From Variovorax soli NBRC 106424 (GTDB lineage: Bacteria > Pseudomonadota > Gammaproteobacteria > Burkholderiales > Burkholderiaceae_C): a stretch of 61,909 bases of DNA. A program made the position numbers and the translations under genes. The stretch is taken from assembly GCF_001591385.1 (NCBI RefSeq), contig NZ_BCUU01000020.1:1-61909 (forward strand), in the 5' to 3' direction. The notes under the pieces were generated by a model. It was not told the DNA's origin. It was given only the letters and a program-made list of their open reading frames with translations, and made no database searches. Below are positions 34,552 through 43,572 of this stretch, piece after piece (position 1 is the first letter of the stretch; every line of letters starts with the position of its first letter).

Positions 34552-34896
34552 ATGGCTGGAAAGAGCAAGGCGAGCCCGAAATCCCAGGAAATCTACGCGC
34601 CAGCGGATGTACGGATTCCGCGCCGTTTCGGTGGCGGCGTACTCAAGGAGCGGGTGATTCGAGAGTTGCCCTCGAAGCGGATCATTCAGTACGCGCTGGC
34701 CTATATCAACCCGCTGATCTTCAGCGGTGACAACGGGCGAGTGCTGGGCTACGACAACGCGCACGGCTTTTCACACAGGCACTTCATGGGCCAGATGACG
34801 CCGGAGCCCTTCACAGGTTACGAAGCGCTGTACGACCGATTCGACGCAGAGTGGAAAGAGATCGCCATGGCCTTCGTGAACGGATGCGAGAAATGA
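34552..34896 (+). CDS. TumE-like (DUF6516-type) protein, probable toxin
   Basis: A 114-residue protein with the conserved-looking core ALAYINPLIFSGDNGRVLGYDN followed by HGFSHRHFMG, which resembles TumE-type toxins with their acidic/Asn and clustered His residues. An ATGA overlap couples it to a winged-helix protein gene, as expected for TumE/TumA toxin-antitoxin pairs. If so, it is a putative nucleic-acid-targeting toxin; that activity is not shown by the sequence. It could alternatively be a regulatory partner of the DNA-binding protein. Confidence 0.55.
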   Translation: MAGKSKASPKSQEIYAPADVRIPRRFGGGVLKERVIRELPSKRIIQYALAYINPLIFSGDNGRVLGYDNAHGFSHRHFMGQMTPEPFTGYEALYDRFDAEWKEIAMAFVNGCEK

Positions 34897-35303
34897 CGAC
34901 GACCACGACGAAAAAAATCACCCTGAAGGATTTCGCGAAAAACCGCGCGCTGTCCGAGCACGCACGCAAGAGCAAGGAGGTCGCGCGTGCGCTGGACGCG
35001 AAGGCCGATGCCCTGCCTCATGCCCGCAGCTTCACCAGCGTCCAGTTCGAGGAGTTCGTGACGCAGCTGACGCCCAAGCGCTTCGAATTGCTGCGGCTGG
35101 CGTTCAAGCGGCGGCGCTCCATCGTCGAACTGGCCATCGCTTCCCACCGTGACCAGAGCGCGGTGTCGCGAGACGTGGCCAAGCTGCAGGAGCTCGGGCT
35201 TGTCACGGTGGAACTCGTGGCCAATCCGGGTCACGGGCAGATGAAGATCGTCACGCCCGTGGCTGCGCGCATCGCCATCGACGCGCAGCTCGAGCCGGCC
35301 TGA
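34893..35303 (+). CDS. TumA-like winged-helix DNA-binding protein, probable antitoxin
   Basis: A 136-residue protein with a MarR-like winged helix in its C-terminal half (FELLRLAFKRRRSIVELAIA, HRDQSAVSRDVAKLQELGLV). It resembles the HVO_A0114 group of putative DNA-binding proteins that pair with TumE. The N-terminal 60 residues are Lys/Ala-rich and could bind the partner. The start at ATG 34893 overlaps the upstream stop. It probably represses its own operon. Confidence 0.6.
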   Translation: MTTTTTKKITLKDFAKNRALSEHARKSKEVARALDAKADALPHARSFTSVQFEEFVTQLTPKRFELLRLAFKRRRSIVELAIASHRDQSAVSRDVAKLQELGLVTVELVANPGHGQMKIVTPVAARIAIDAQLEPA

Positions 35304-35328
35304 GCAGCCAGCAGGTACAGCTTCCCGC

Positions 35329-35790
35329 TTACACCTGAATCTCCAGGCCCTCCTTGACCTTCTCCATCACCACATAGCTGTGCGACTGCGCCGGCACCGG
35401 CAGCTTCTTGAGGATGTCGCCCAGCAGGTTGCGGTATTCGTCCATGCCGGCCAGGCGAGCCTTCACCAGGTAGTCGAAGCTGCCCGAGACCAGGTGGCAC
35501 TCCTGCACCTGCGGCATCAGCTGCAGCTCGGTGCGGACCTTGTCGAACACCTCGGCCGACTTGGACGAGAGCGTGATCTCCACGAACACCAGCAGCTCGC
35601 GCCCCACCGCCGCCGGGTCCACCCGGGCGTGGTAGCCGGTGATGACGCCGCCGCGCTCCAGGCGCTTGACGCGCTCCGAGCAGGGCGACATCGACAGGCC
35701 GATGCGCTGCGCCAGCTCGGTGTTGGAGATGCGGCCTTCGGCTTGCAGAACAGCCAGGATCTTGCGGTCGATGCGGTCGAGTTCGAGCAT
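35329..35790 (-). CDS. Lrp/AsnC-family transcriptional regulator
   Basis: A 153-residue Lrp-type regulator. An N-terminal helix-turn-helix (LDRIDRKILAVLQAEGRISN, LAQRIGLSMSPCSERVKRLE) is followed by a RAM effector domain (VQECHLVSGSFDYLVKARLA). ATG 35790 gives the canonical start LELDRIDRKIL. It is divergent from dadA and is its expected regulator, responding to alanine or another amino acid. Confidence 0.92.
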   Translation of the reverse strand: MLELDRIDRKILAVLQAEGRISNTELAQRIGLSMSPCSERVKRLERGGVITGYHARVDPAAVGRELLVFVEITLSSKSAEVFDKVRTELQLMPQVQECHLVSGSFDYLVKARLAGMDEYRNLLGDILKKLPVPAQSHSYVVMEKVKEGLEIQV

Positions 35791-35923
35791 TTGCGGGCAA
35801 GGTGCCCGCCGGGGCACCCAGGTCAGTAGATTTCACTTCGATACAGCTTATTTTCGGTGATGTTTTCTGCTGGCAAGCCCATAAATTACCCGAATACACC
35901 AGCAACTCGGCGGAGCACCGGAA
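35791..35923. promoter_or_regulatory. Divergent lrp-type / dadA control region
   Basis: A 133-base gap whose middle (about 35828-35890) is clearly more AT-rich than its surroundings, with TTATTTTCGGTGATGTTTTC and CCATAAATTACC. This suits an Lrp-family binding region. I cannot define single sites. Confidence 0.45.
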
Positions 35924-37228
35924 ATGAAGGTTCTTGTTCTTGGCGGCGGCGTGATCGGCACCACCACGGCCTACTACCTGGCGCGCGCCGGCGCGGAGGT
36001 CACCGTGCTCGACCGGCAGGACGGCGTGGCCCGCGAGACCAGCTTCGGCAATGCCGGCCAGGTGTCGCCCGGCTATTCCACGCCCTGGGCGGCGCCCGGC
36101 ATTCCGCTCAAGGCGCTGAAATGGATGCTCAGCCCCAGGCACGCGCCCCTGGCCATCCGCCCCGACGGCACCCTGTTCCAGCTGCGCTGGATGGCGCAGA
36201 TGCTGCGCAACTGCTCGCCCGAGCGCTACGCCGTCAACAAGGAACGCATGATGCGCGTGGCCGAGTACAGCCGCCGCTGCCTGCAGCAACTGCGCGCCGA
36301 CACCGGCATCGCTTATGAAGAGCGCACCGGCGGCACGCTGCAGCTGTTCCGCAAGCAAGCGCAGGTCGATGCGGCCCAGCGCGACATCGCCGTGCTGGAG
36401 GAATGCGGCGTGCCTTATGAACTGCTCACGGCCGACCAGCTGGCCGGCGCGGAGCCTGCGCTGGCGCAGGCCAAGGACCGCCTGGCCGGCGGCCTGCGCC
36501 TGCCCAAGGACGAAACCGGCGACTGCCACCTGTTCACCAACGCGCTGGCCAAGCTGGCGGCCGAACTGGGAGTGACCTACCGCTTCGGCGATTCGGTGCA
36601 GGCGCTGATGTTCGAAGGCGATCGCATCAGCGGCGTGCGCCTCGCAACCGGCGAAGTGCTCAAGGCCGACCGCTACGTGCTGGCCTTCGGCAGCTACTCG
36701 CGCCAGGCGCTGTCGGCGCTGGGCCTGGACATACCGGTGTACCCGGTCAAGGGCTACTCGCTCACCGTGCCGCTGGTCGATGCCGACCTGGCGCCCCGCT
36801 CCACCGTGCTCGACGAAACCTACAAGATCGCCGTGACCCGCTTCGACGACCGCATCCGCGTGGGCGGCATGGCCGAGCTGGCCGGCTTCGACACGCGCCT
36901 GGACCCGCGCCGGCGCGACACCCTCGAGATGGTGGTGCAAGACCTCTTCCCCGGCGGCGACGTGAAGCGCGCCAGCTTCTGGACCGGCCTGCGTCCCATG
37001 ACGCCGGACGGCACCCCCATCGTCGGCGCCACGCCCTACGCCAACCTGTTCCTCAACACCGGCCACGGCACGCTCGGCTGGACCATGGCCTGCGGCAGCG
37101 GCAAGCTGGTGGCCGACCTGATGACCGGGCACCACCCCGAGATCAGCATCGAAGGCCTGGCCATGAGCCGCTACGCCAAGGCACCCGGCCAGCGCGTGTC
37201 GCCTCGGCCCGCCGCCGGACACGCCTGA
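35924..37228 (+). CDS. dadA: D-amino acid dehydrogenase small subunit
   Basis: A 434-residue FAD enzyme that oxidises D-amino acids, chiefly D-alanine, to keto acids and passes electrons to the respiratory chain. The dinucleotide-binding start [39 protein letters not shown], the DAO-fold segment [13 protein letters not shown] and the C-terminal [18 protein letters not shown] are typical of DadA. No alanine racemase gene follows. The divergent Lrp-type gene is the likely regulator. Confidence 0.93.
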   Translation: MKVLVLGGGVIGTTTAYYLARAGAEVTVLDRQDGVARETSFGNAGQVSPGYSTPWAAPGIPLKALKWMLSPRHAPLAIRPDGTLFQLRWMAQMLRNCSPERYAVNKERMMRVAEYSRRCLQQLRADTGIAYEERTGGTLQLFRKQAQVDAAQRDIAVLEECGVPYELLTADQLAGAEPALAQAKDRLAGGLRLPKDETGDCHLFTNALAKLAAELGVTYRFGDSVQALMFEGDRISGVRLATGEVLKADRYVLAFGSYSRQALSALGLDIPVYPVKGYSLTVPLVDADLAPRSTVLDETYKIAVTRFDDRIRVGGMAELAGFDTRLDPRRRDTLEMVVQDLFPGGDVKRASFWTGLRPMTPDGTPIVGATPYANLFLNTGHGTLGWTMACGSGKLVADLMTGHHPEISIEGLAMSRYAKAPGQRVSPRPAAGHA

Positions 37229-37290
37229 TTTCCACAAGGCTGAGGAGGCCGGCTGTCTGAAAGACGACAGACGGACGGGTTCGTTACAGA

Positions 37291-37674
37291 ATGCGCCCCA
37301 TGAACCTCCTCCGCAACGCGCCTCTCACCTCCGCCCTGGGTGCCGCGATCGCGGCATGCAGCCTGGCCGCCGCCGCCCAGGCGCCGGCGCAGCTCACGCC
37401 GCAGCAGCGCTACGAGCGCCAGATCGCCTACTGCAACAGCGGCAAGCTGCCCGATCCGCAGCGCAACGCCTGCGTGCGCGACGCGGGCCTGCTGCTCGAC
37501 CAGAGCGTGGGCGGCCCGCCCCGCAACACCCAGAGCACCTCGGAAGATGGCCGCGCCACCATCATCGGCCCCTCGGGCCTGCCGGTGCCGGACAGCGGCT
37601 CCAGCGCCATCACCTCGCCGGATGGCCGCTCCACCATCGTGGTGCCGGCCTACCAGGAACCGCCCAAGCAATAG
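37291..37674 (+). CDS. Small exported protein of unknown function
   Basis: A 127-residue protein with a signal peptide ending near AAAQA. The mature part starts LTPQQRYERQIAYCNSGKLP and contains NACVRDAGLLLD; its two Cys are 20-odd residues apart. The C-terminal half carries an imperfect repeat, SEDGRATIIGPSG and SPDGRSTIVVPA. A second in-frame ATG three codons later is an alternative start. No named family is recognised; similar small secreted proteins occur in this bacterial family. Confidence 0.65.
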   Translation: MRPMNLLRNAPLTSALGAAIAACSLAAAAQAPAQLTPQQRYERQIAYCNSGKLPDPQRNACVRDAGLLLDQSVGGPPRNTQSTSEDGRATIIGPSGLPVPDSGSSAITSPDGRSTIVVPAYQEPPKQ

Positions 37675-37678
37675 AAAA

Positions 37679-37701
37679 CCGCCGGGCTTGCGCACCGGCG
37701 G
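37679..37701. terminator. Possible hairpin between convergent genes
   Basis: CCGCCGG and CCGGCGG form a 7-bp stem with a 9-base loop, a few bases after the small exported protein. It lacks a clear T-run, so termination is uncertain. The opposing gene on the right is tctA. Confidence 0.35.
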
Positions 37702-37743
37702 CTTGGCTGGTCGGACCCGGCCCGCCCTGGGGCCGGATGAACC

Positions 37744-39255
37744 TCAGGCCATCTGCAACTGCTTGCGCGCCGCCATCCGCTTGGCCACGCGCGGCAGCAC
37801 CAGCACGCCCACGATGATGACGATCAGCACGATGGACATCGGCCGCTGCACGAACACGCCCATGCTGCCCTCGCCGATGGACATGGCATTGCGCAGCTGC
37901 GCTTCGGCCAACGGCCCCAGGATCATGCCCACCACCACCGGCGCCGTGGGGAAGTCGAACCGGCGCATCAGCACGCCCAGCAGGCCAATGCCGTACAGCA
38001 GGTACAGGTCGAACGCGCTCTGGCGCATGCCGTAGGCACCCACCGTGGCAAAGATCAGGATGCCGGCATAGAGCTGCGGCTTCGGGATCTTCAACAGCTT
38101 CACCCACAGCCCAACCATCGGCAGGTTGAGCACCAGCAGCATCACGTTGCCGATGTACAGCGACGCGATCAGCGCCCACACCAGCGCGGCCGAAGTGGTG
38201 AACAGCTGCGGCCCGGGCTGGATGCCGTAGTTCTGGAAGGCGCCCAGCAGGATGGCGGTGGTGTTGGACGTGGGAATGCCCAGCGTCAAGAGCGGAATCA
38301 GCGCCGCGGTCACCGTGGCGTTGTTGGCCGCCTCGGGGCCCGCCACGCCCTCGATGGCGCCGGTGGTGCCGAACTCGGCCTTGATCTCCGGGTCCTTGGC
38401 CGCCTTCTTTTCAGACGCGTAGCTCAGGAAGGTCGGGATCTCGGTGCCGCCGGCCGGAATGCAACCGAAGGGAATGCCCAACGCGGTGCCGCGCAGCCAC
38501 GCCGGAATGGAGCGACGCCAGTCGCGCGCCGACATGTGCACGCGGCTGAGCTTGTTCTGCGACTCCTCCACGCGGCCTTCGTACAGCACGGCGTAGATCA
38601 CCTCGGCCACCGCAAACAGGCCCACGGCCACCAGCACGATCTCGACGCCGTCGAGCAGTTCGGGGATGCCGCCGGTGTAGCGGCCCTGGCCCGAGATCTG
38701 GTCCAGGCCGATGCAGCCCAGGGCCAGGCCGGCGAACAGCGCCGTCATGCCGCGCAGCGTGCTCTTGCCCAGCACCGCGCTCACGGTGGTGAAGGCCAGC
38801 AGCATCAAGAGGAAGTATTCGGGCGGGCCCAGCTTGACCGCAAAGTCCGCCACGTAGGGCGCGAACAGCGTGACCACCGCCGTGGCGATGGTGCCCGCCA
38901 CGAACGAGCCGATGGCCGCCGTGGCCAGCGCCGCGCCGGCGCGCCCGCTCTTGGCCATCTTGTTGCCTTCCATGGCCGTCACCATGGAGGCCGTCTCGCC
39001 CGGCGTGTTCAGCAAAATTGACGTGGTCGAGCCGCCGTACATGGCGCCGTAGTAGATGCCCGAGAAGAAGATCATCGAGGCGGTGACGTCCACCTTGCCG
39101 GTGATGGGCAGCAGCATGGCCACGGCCACCGCCGGGCCGATGCCCGGCAGCACGCCCACGGCCGTGCCCAGGGCGCAGCCCACCAGGCACCACAGCAGGT
39201 TGGCGGGGGTGATGGCGGCCGCGAAGCCCGCCAGGAGTGCGTTGAAGATTTCCAT
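37744..39255 (-). CDS. tctA: Tripartite tricarboxylate transporter large permease TctA
   Basis: A 503-residue inner-membrane protein with about 12 helices. It has the family segments [58 protein letters not shown] and a second such repeat near [20 protein letters not shown]. It forms the sodium- or proton-coupled channel for a carboxylate such as citrate. It is the last gene of tctCBA, 21 bases after tctB. Confidence 0.93.
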   Translation of the reverse strand: MEIFNALLAGFAAAITPANLLWCLVGCALGTAVGVLPGIGPAVAVAMLLPITGKVDVTASMIFFSGIYYGAMYGGSTTSILLNTPGETASMVTAMEGNKMAKSGRAGAALATAAIGSFVAGTIATAVVTLFAPYVADFAVKLGPPEYFLLMLLAFTTVSAVLGKSTLRGMTALFAGLALGCIGLDQISGQGRYTGGIPELLDGVEIVLVAVGLFAVAEVIYAVLYEGRVEESQNKLSRVHMSARDWRRSIPAWLRGTALGIPFGCIPAGGTEIPTFLSYASEKKAAKDPEIKAEFGTTGAIEGVAGPEAANNATVTAALIPLLTLGIPTSNTTAILLGAFQNYGIQPGPQLFTTSAALVWALIASLYIGNVMLLVLNLPMVGLWVKLLKIPKPQLYAGILIFATVGAYGMRQSAFDLYLLYGIGLLGVLMRRFDFPTAPVVVGMILGPLAEAQLRNAMSIGEGSMGVFVQRPMSIVLIVIIVGVLVLPRVAKRMAARKQLQMA

Positions 39256-39276
39256 GTTCTGGCTCTCCCCTGTCTG

Positions 39277-39822
39277 TCAGATCCAGCCCGAGGCGGTCAG
39301 GCCCGGGAGGTTGATGGCCAGGAACTGGGTGAACATCCAGAACACCGGGGCCGAGATGAGCAAGCCGGTGACGATGTCCCACATCCAGGTGACGGGGTTG
39401 TTCACGCCTGCCTGCCCCGATGCACGGCGCAGGCCCTGCACGGCCAGCAGGTAGCACAGCGTGCAGCTGAGCACGAAGCCCAGCGTGTTGATGAGCGCGG
39501 CATTGAGCAGCAGCCCGGCCGACACCCAGACGAAGCCGGCCCAGTAGCCGTGCCGGGCGCCCGAGGGCTCTTCCATCTGGCGGAAACCGCCCGTCTTCAC
39601 TTCCCAGAGGATCCAGGCGCCGCAGAGCATGAGCACCACCGACACCAGCCAGGGCAGGAAGTTGGGGCCGACGCCGCTGTAGCCAGCCTGCGACGAGATG
39701 CCGATGGCGCCCACGGCCAGCGCCGCGCCGGTGAGCAGCACGCCGAGGCCCACCAGCGCCTGCGGCCACAGGGCCTGGGTTGGCGGCGTCTCCAGCGCCG
39801 TGGGTGCGGATGTGTTGGACAT
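39277..39822 (-). CDS. tctB: Tripartite tricarboxylate transporter small permease TctB
   Basis: A 181-residue protein with four predicted helices, the usual size and topology of TctB (VGLGVLLTGAALAVGAIGIS, WLVSVVLMLCGAWILWEVKT). It partners TctA. An intrinsic terminator on the same strand stands between it and tctC upstream. Confidence 0.88.
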   Translation of the reverse strand: MSNTSAPTALETPPTQALWPQALVGLGVLLTGAALAVGAIGISSQAGYSGVGPNFLPWLVSVVLMLCGAWILWEVKTGGFRQMEEPSGARHGYWAGFVWVSAGLLLNAALINTLGFVLSCTLCYLLAVQGLRRASGQAGVNNPVTWMWDIVTGLLISAPVFWMFTQFLAINLPGLTASGWI

Positions 39823-39856
39823 GGTTCTGTGCCCCCTCTTCCTTTGGTGATTGCTG

Positions 39857-39889
39857 AAAAAAAGGGCACGCCCAGCCGGCCGTGCCCTT
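39857..39889 (-). terminator. Intrinsic terminator between tctC and tctB
   Basis: On the reverse strand AAGGGCACG and CGTGCCCTT form a 9-bp stem with a 10-base loop, followed by five more T. It lies about 20 bases after the tctC stop and about 35 bases before the tctB start. Partial read-through would give more binding protein than permease. Confidence 0.8.
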
Positions 39890-39908
39890 GGTGCTCCGCG
39901 CCGTCGGA

Positions 39909-40868
39909 TCAGACCATGCCGGACTTCACCATGGTGGCGCGCAGGCTGGCGAACTCGTCATCGACGAACTTGCTGAAGGCATCGCCCGCCAGCACGGCCG
40001 GCGTCCAGTCGTTTTTCTTCATGGCTTCGTTCCACGAAGGCGTCTTGAGCGCGGCCAGCACCATGTCGATCAGCGCCTTGCGCTGTTCGGCGCTGATGCC
40101 GGGGGCGCCGTACACGCCGCGCCAGTTGCCGATCTCGACGTTGATGCCCTGCTCCTTGAGCGTGGGCACGCTGCTGCCTTCCAGGCGGGCGCCGGAGGTG
40201 ACGGCAATCGGCTTCATCTTGCCGGCCTTGATGTACTCGGCGAACTCGCTGAAGCCCGAGCCGCCCACCGTGACGTTGCCGCCCAGGATGGCCGCGGTGG
40301 CCTCGCCGCCTCCGCGGAAAGCCACGTAGTTGATCTTGGCCGGGTCCACGCCCACTTCACGGGCGATCATGGCCGCGGCGATATGCTCGGTGGAGCCGCG
40401 CGAGCCGCCGCCCCACTTGACGCTGCCCGGGTCCTTCTTGAGCTGGGCCACCACGTCGGCCATGCTCTTGAAGGGCGAGTTGGCCGGCAGCACGAACACG
40501 TTGTATTCGCTGGTCAGGCGCGCCAGCGGCGTGGCCTGGTGCAGGTCCACCGGCGGCTTGCCGGTGATGATGCCGCCCACCATCACGGCGCCCATCACCA
40601 TCAGTGCGTTGGGGTCGCCCTTGGAGCCGTTCACGAACTGGGCCAGGCCCAGTGCGCCAGCAGCACCGCCCTTGTTGTCGTAAGTGACCGTGTCGGCCTT
40701 CTTGGACTCGATGAGCGCCTTGCCCAGTGCGCGGCCCGTGGTGTCCCAGCCGCCGCCCGGGTTAGCGGGAATCATCATCTTCACGTTGGTGGCGGCCCAG
40801 GCCGACATCGGGAGCGCGCCCGTGGCCGCCAGGGCAGCCATGGATTTCAGGAAGGTGTCGCGACGCAT
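39909..40868 (-). CDS. tctC: Tripartite tricarboxylate transporter binding protein TctC
   Basis: A 319-residue periplasmic receptor. The signal peptide ends at SAWA. VKMMIPANPGGGWDTTGRAL, TYDNKGGAAGALGLAQF and VKWGGGSRGSTEH are characteristic. It belongs to the TctC branch with the IPANPGGGWD motif, whose members bind citrate or related acids. GAGGAG precedes ATG 40868. It is divergent from the tctDE two-component genes. Confidence 0.92.
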   Translation of the reverse strand: MRRDTFLKSMAALAATGALPMSAWAATNVKMMIPANPGGGWDTTGRALGKALIESKKADTVTYDNKGGAAGALGLAQFVNGSKGDPNALMVMGAVMVGGIITGKPPVDLHQATPLARLTSEYNVFVLPANSPFKSMADVVAQLKKDPGSVKWGGGSRGSTEHIAAAMIAREVGVDPAKINYVAFRGGGEATAAILGGNVTVGGSGFSEFAEYIKAGKMKPIAVTSGARLEGSSVPTLKEQGINVEIGNWRGVYGAPGISAEQRKALIDMVLAALKTPSWNEAMKKNDWTPAVLAGDAFSKFVDDEFASLRATMVKSGMV

Positions 40869-40997
40869 GCTGTCTCCTCTTTTTTCGGATGCAGTTGAAA
40901 GGTCATTGCAAGCCAATGAACGTGGCTATCATGCGCGCCCCGGCTGTCAATTGGCTGTCCGGCAACCTGGGGAAAACACCAAAACCCCGCCACTGAC

Positions 40998-41681
40998 ATG
41001 AAACTGCTGCTCGTCGAAGACGACCCCACCATGCAGGCGACCCTGCAGCGCACGCTGGGCCGGCGCATGATCGACGTGCGCGTGTGCGGCGACGGCGCGC
41101 TGGCGCTGGAGCAGTGGCGCACGCTGCAGCCCGACGTGGTGGCGCTCGACCTGAGCCTGCCCAACCTGGACGGCCTGCAGGTGCTCGGCCAGGCGCGCGC
41201 CGCGGGCCTGACCACGCCGGTGCTGCTGCTCACCGCGCGCGGCACGGTGGGCGACCGCATCCTGGGGCTGAACGCGGGCGCGGACGACTACCTGCCCAAG
41301 CCCTTCGACCTGGACGAGCTGGAAGCGCGCATCCGTGCGCTGCGCCGGCGCCACCAGAAGAGCGAGCCTGAATCGGACGCGGCCCGCCTGCCCGACGTGG
41401 GCGGCCTGCATGCCGACCCGGCCAGCGGCGCGATCTACCACCGCGGCGAGGTGTTCGACCTCACGCCGCGCGAAGCCGCCCTGCTCAAGGCGCTGATGGT
41501 CAAGCCCGGCCACGCCGTGACCAAGGAGCGCCTGTTCGAGCTGGTCTTTCCCGGCGAGACCAACGTGCAGTACGAAGCCGTGGAAGTGGTGGTGTACCGC
41601 CTTCGCAAGAAGCTGGCCGGCACCGGCGCCACCCTCATGACCCTGCGCGGCCTGGGCTACCTGCTTCGTGAAGAAAGCTAG
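40998..41681 (+). CDS. tctD: OmpR-family response regulator TctD
   Basis: A 227-residue response regulator. The receiver has the acidic pair in LLVEDDPTM, the phospho-Asp in VVALDLSLPNLDG, and the T and K positions in LLTARG and LPKPFD. A winged-helix output domain follows (AVEVVVYRLRKKL, LRGLGYLL). It is divergent from tctCBA and paired with the kinase downstream, so it should activate citrate or tricarboxylate uptake. Confidence 0.92.
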   Translation: MKLLLVEDDPTMQATLQRTLGRRMIDVRVCGDGALALEQWRTLQPDVVALDLSLPNLDGLQVLGQARAAGLTTPVLLLTARGTVGDRILGLNAGADDYLPKPFDLDELEARIRALRRRHQKSEPESDAARLPDVGGLHADPASGAIYHRGEVFDLTPREAALLKALMVKPGHAVTKERLFELVFPGETNVQYEAVEVVVYRLRKKLAGTGATLMTLRGLGYLLREES

Positions 41682-43077
41682 GCTCTCGCGCAACACCAGC
41701 CTGCGGCGCACGCTGCTGATCGGCATCCTGGCGCCGATCGCGCTGTTCATCGTCATCAACAGCGTGAGCCTGTACCGCCAGAGCCTGGTGGCCGCCACCA
41801 CCGCCTACGACCGCACGCTGCTGGCCTCGGCCAAGACCATCGGCGAGGAGCTGGACGTGCGCGGCTACGACGAGCACGCCCAGCTGCGCGCCACCGTGCC
41901 CTATGCCGCGCTCGAAGCCTTCGAGGCCGACACGCAAAGCCGCATGTACTACCGCGTCTCCACGCAGGACGGCAAGCTCATCTCCGGCTTCGACGAGCTC
42001 GTGCCCTGGCACGGACAGATCCCGCCGCGCCCGCCCTATGCCGCGCTGGTCGACTTCTACGACGGTGAATTCCGCGGCCAGCCGGTGCGCGTGGCCGTGC
42101 TGCTCCAACCCGTGGCCAGCGCCGAGGGCCGCGGCATGGCGGTGGTGCAGGTGGCCGAGACGCTGGAGCTGCGCGAAACCCTGGCGCGCAAGCTGCTGCT
42201 GGACATGCTGTGGCGCCAGCTGCTGCTGATGGCGGTGGTGGCCGCCGTCACCGTGCTGGTGGTGCAGCGGGCCACCGCGCCGGTGCGCGCGCTGGGCGAG
42301 GCCATCGAGGGGCGCGAGGCCGACGACCTCTCCCCCATCGACGCGCCCGACGCGCCGCGCGAACTGCGCCCGCTCATCGATGCCACCACCGCCGTGATGA
42401 GCCGCCTGCAAGGGCTGCTGAATCACCAGAAGCGCTTCGTGCGCGACAGCGCCCACCAGCTGCGCACGCCTTTGGCGGTGCTCAAGGCGCAGGTGCAGTC
42501 GGCCCGGCGCGGCGACGTGCCGCCCGAGCAGGCGCTGGAAGAAATCAACCTCACGGTCGACCGCGCCACGCAGCTGGCCAACCAGATGCTCTCGCTGGCC
42601 AAGGTGGAGCAGCTGCGCCAGCAGCCCGAATCGGCCACGCTCGACCTGGCGCAGGTGGTGCGCGGCATCGCACTCGACCTGTCGCCGCTCATGGCCGACA
42701 ATGCGCTGGACGTGGGGCTGGACACCGAGCCCGCGCCGGTGCATGCCCACCAGTGGATGCTGGCCGAGCTCTCGCGCAACCTGTTGCACAACGCCATCAA
42801 GCACAGCCCGCCCGGCGGCCAGCTCGCCATCGAAGTGCGTCCACACGGCGGCATGGCGGTGCTGACGGTGCGCGACGACGGGCCGGGCATTTCGGCCGAA
42901 CTGCGCCAGCGCCTGTTCGCGCCCTTTGCGGCCGGCGACGTGGCCAAGGGCTCGGGCCTGGGCCTGGCCATCTGCAAGGAAATCGTGATGGCGCTGGGCG
43001 GCAGCCTGACGCTGGACAATCGCCCTGGTGGCGGCCTCGATGCCACTGCCCGCCTGCCGCTGGAAGGGCAACAATAG
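41668..43077 (+). CDS. tctE: Sensor histidine kinase TctE, GTG start
   Basis: A 469-residue membrane kinase. Two helices (about 15-33 and 178-197) bracket a periplasmic sensor of the TctE (2CSK_N) type. A HAMP-like linker, the HisKA motif RDSAHQLRTPLAVLKAQ and an ATPase domain (NLLHNAIKHS, DDGPGIS, GSGLGLAIC) follow. The GTG start lies 14 bases inside tctD, implying coupled translation. It likely senses an external tricarboxylate. Confidence 0.92.
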   Translation: MKKARLSRNTSLRRTLLIGILAPIALFIVINSVSLYRQSLVAATTAYDRTLLASAKTIGEELDVRGYDEHAQLRATVPYAALEAFEADTQSRMYYRVSTQDGKLISGFDELVPWHGQIPPRPPYAALVDFYDGEFRGQPVRVAVLLQPVASAEGRGMAVVQVAETLELRETLARKLLLDMLWRQLLLMAVVAAVTVLVVQRATAPVRALGEAIEGREADDLSPIDAPDAPRELRPLIDATTAVMSRLQGLLNHQKRFVRDSAHQLRTPLAVLKAQVQSARRGDVPPEQALEEINLTVDRATQLANQMLSLAKVEQLRQQPESATLDLAQVVRGIALDLSPLMADNALDVGLDTEPAPVHAHQWMLAELSRNLLHNAIKHSPPGGQLAIEVRPHGGMAVLTVRDDGPGISAELRQRLFAPFAAGDVAKGSGLGLAICKEIVMALGGSLTLDNRPGGGLDATARLPLEGQQ

Positions 43078-43082
43078 ACCCC

Positions 43083-43517
43083 ATGGAGAGACTGCGCATC
43101 GACAAGTGGCTGTGGGCCGCGCGCTTCTACAAGACCCGCACGCTCGCCGCCGACGAGATCGGCAAGCACCGGGTGCAGGTGAACGCCGAGGTGGCCAAGG
43201 CCTCGCGCGAGGTGAAGGTGGGCGACCTGGTCACGCTGCGCCAGGGGCCGGTGCAAAGAACGGTGGTGGTGCGCGGCCTCTCGGGCATGCGCGGGCCGGC
43301 GCCGGTGGCGCAGCAGCTGTACGAGGAAACACCCGAAAGCCTGGCGGCGCAGGCGGCGGCACGCGAACAGCGCCGCCTGGCCAGCGAACCGGCCCTGGCC
43401 ATCGAGCAGGGACGGCCGACCAAGCGCGAGCGGCGCAAGCTGGACGAAGCCTCGCCGCGCGGCTGGGGCAAGCGCTGGAGTGCGAGCGTGGATGACGAGG
43501 AAGGCGGCGGGGGCTGA
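43083..43517 (+). CDS. hslR: S4-domain RNA-binding protein (Hsp15-like)
   Basis: A 144-residue protein. The S4 domain occupies the N-terminus (MERLRIDKWLWAARFYKTRT, KHRVQVNAEVAKASREVKVG) and a basic tail follows (RPTKRERRKLDEA). Hsp15 binds stalled 50S subunits carrying nascent chains. The start ATG 43083 is five bases after the tctE stop, so it is probably read from the same transcript although unrelated in function. Confidence 0.87.
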   Translation: MERLRIDKWLWAARFYKTRTLAADEIGKHRVQVNAEVAKASREVKVGDLVTLRQGPVQRTVVVRGLSGMRGPAPVAQQLYEETPESLAAQAAAREQRRLASEPALAIEQGRPTKRERRKLDEASPRGWGKRWSASVDDEEGGGG

Positions 43518-43536
43518 GATGGGCAGCGGCGCGCGT

Positions 43537-43570
43537 GCCCTCACCCAACCCTCTCCCAGAGGGAGAGGGC
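43537..43570. repeat. GC-rich palindromic repeat (family 1, copy c)
   Basis: GCCCTCACCCAACCCTCTCC continues as CAGAGGGAGAGGGC, a single unit with an internal CCCTCTCCC/GGGAGAGGG palindrome. It fills the gap between two convergent genes and could fold into a strong hairpin that helps end transcription from either side. Confidence 0.75.
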
Positions 43571-43572
43571 CT

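Noticed and set aside
40900..40997. Sigma-70 promoter for tctD from TTGCAA and TATCAT
   Set aside because: The two hexamers are only 15 bases apart, shorter than usual, so the assignment was not firm enough to list.
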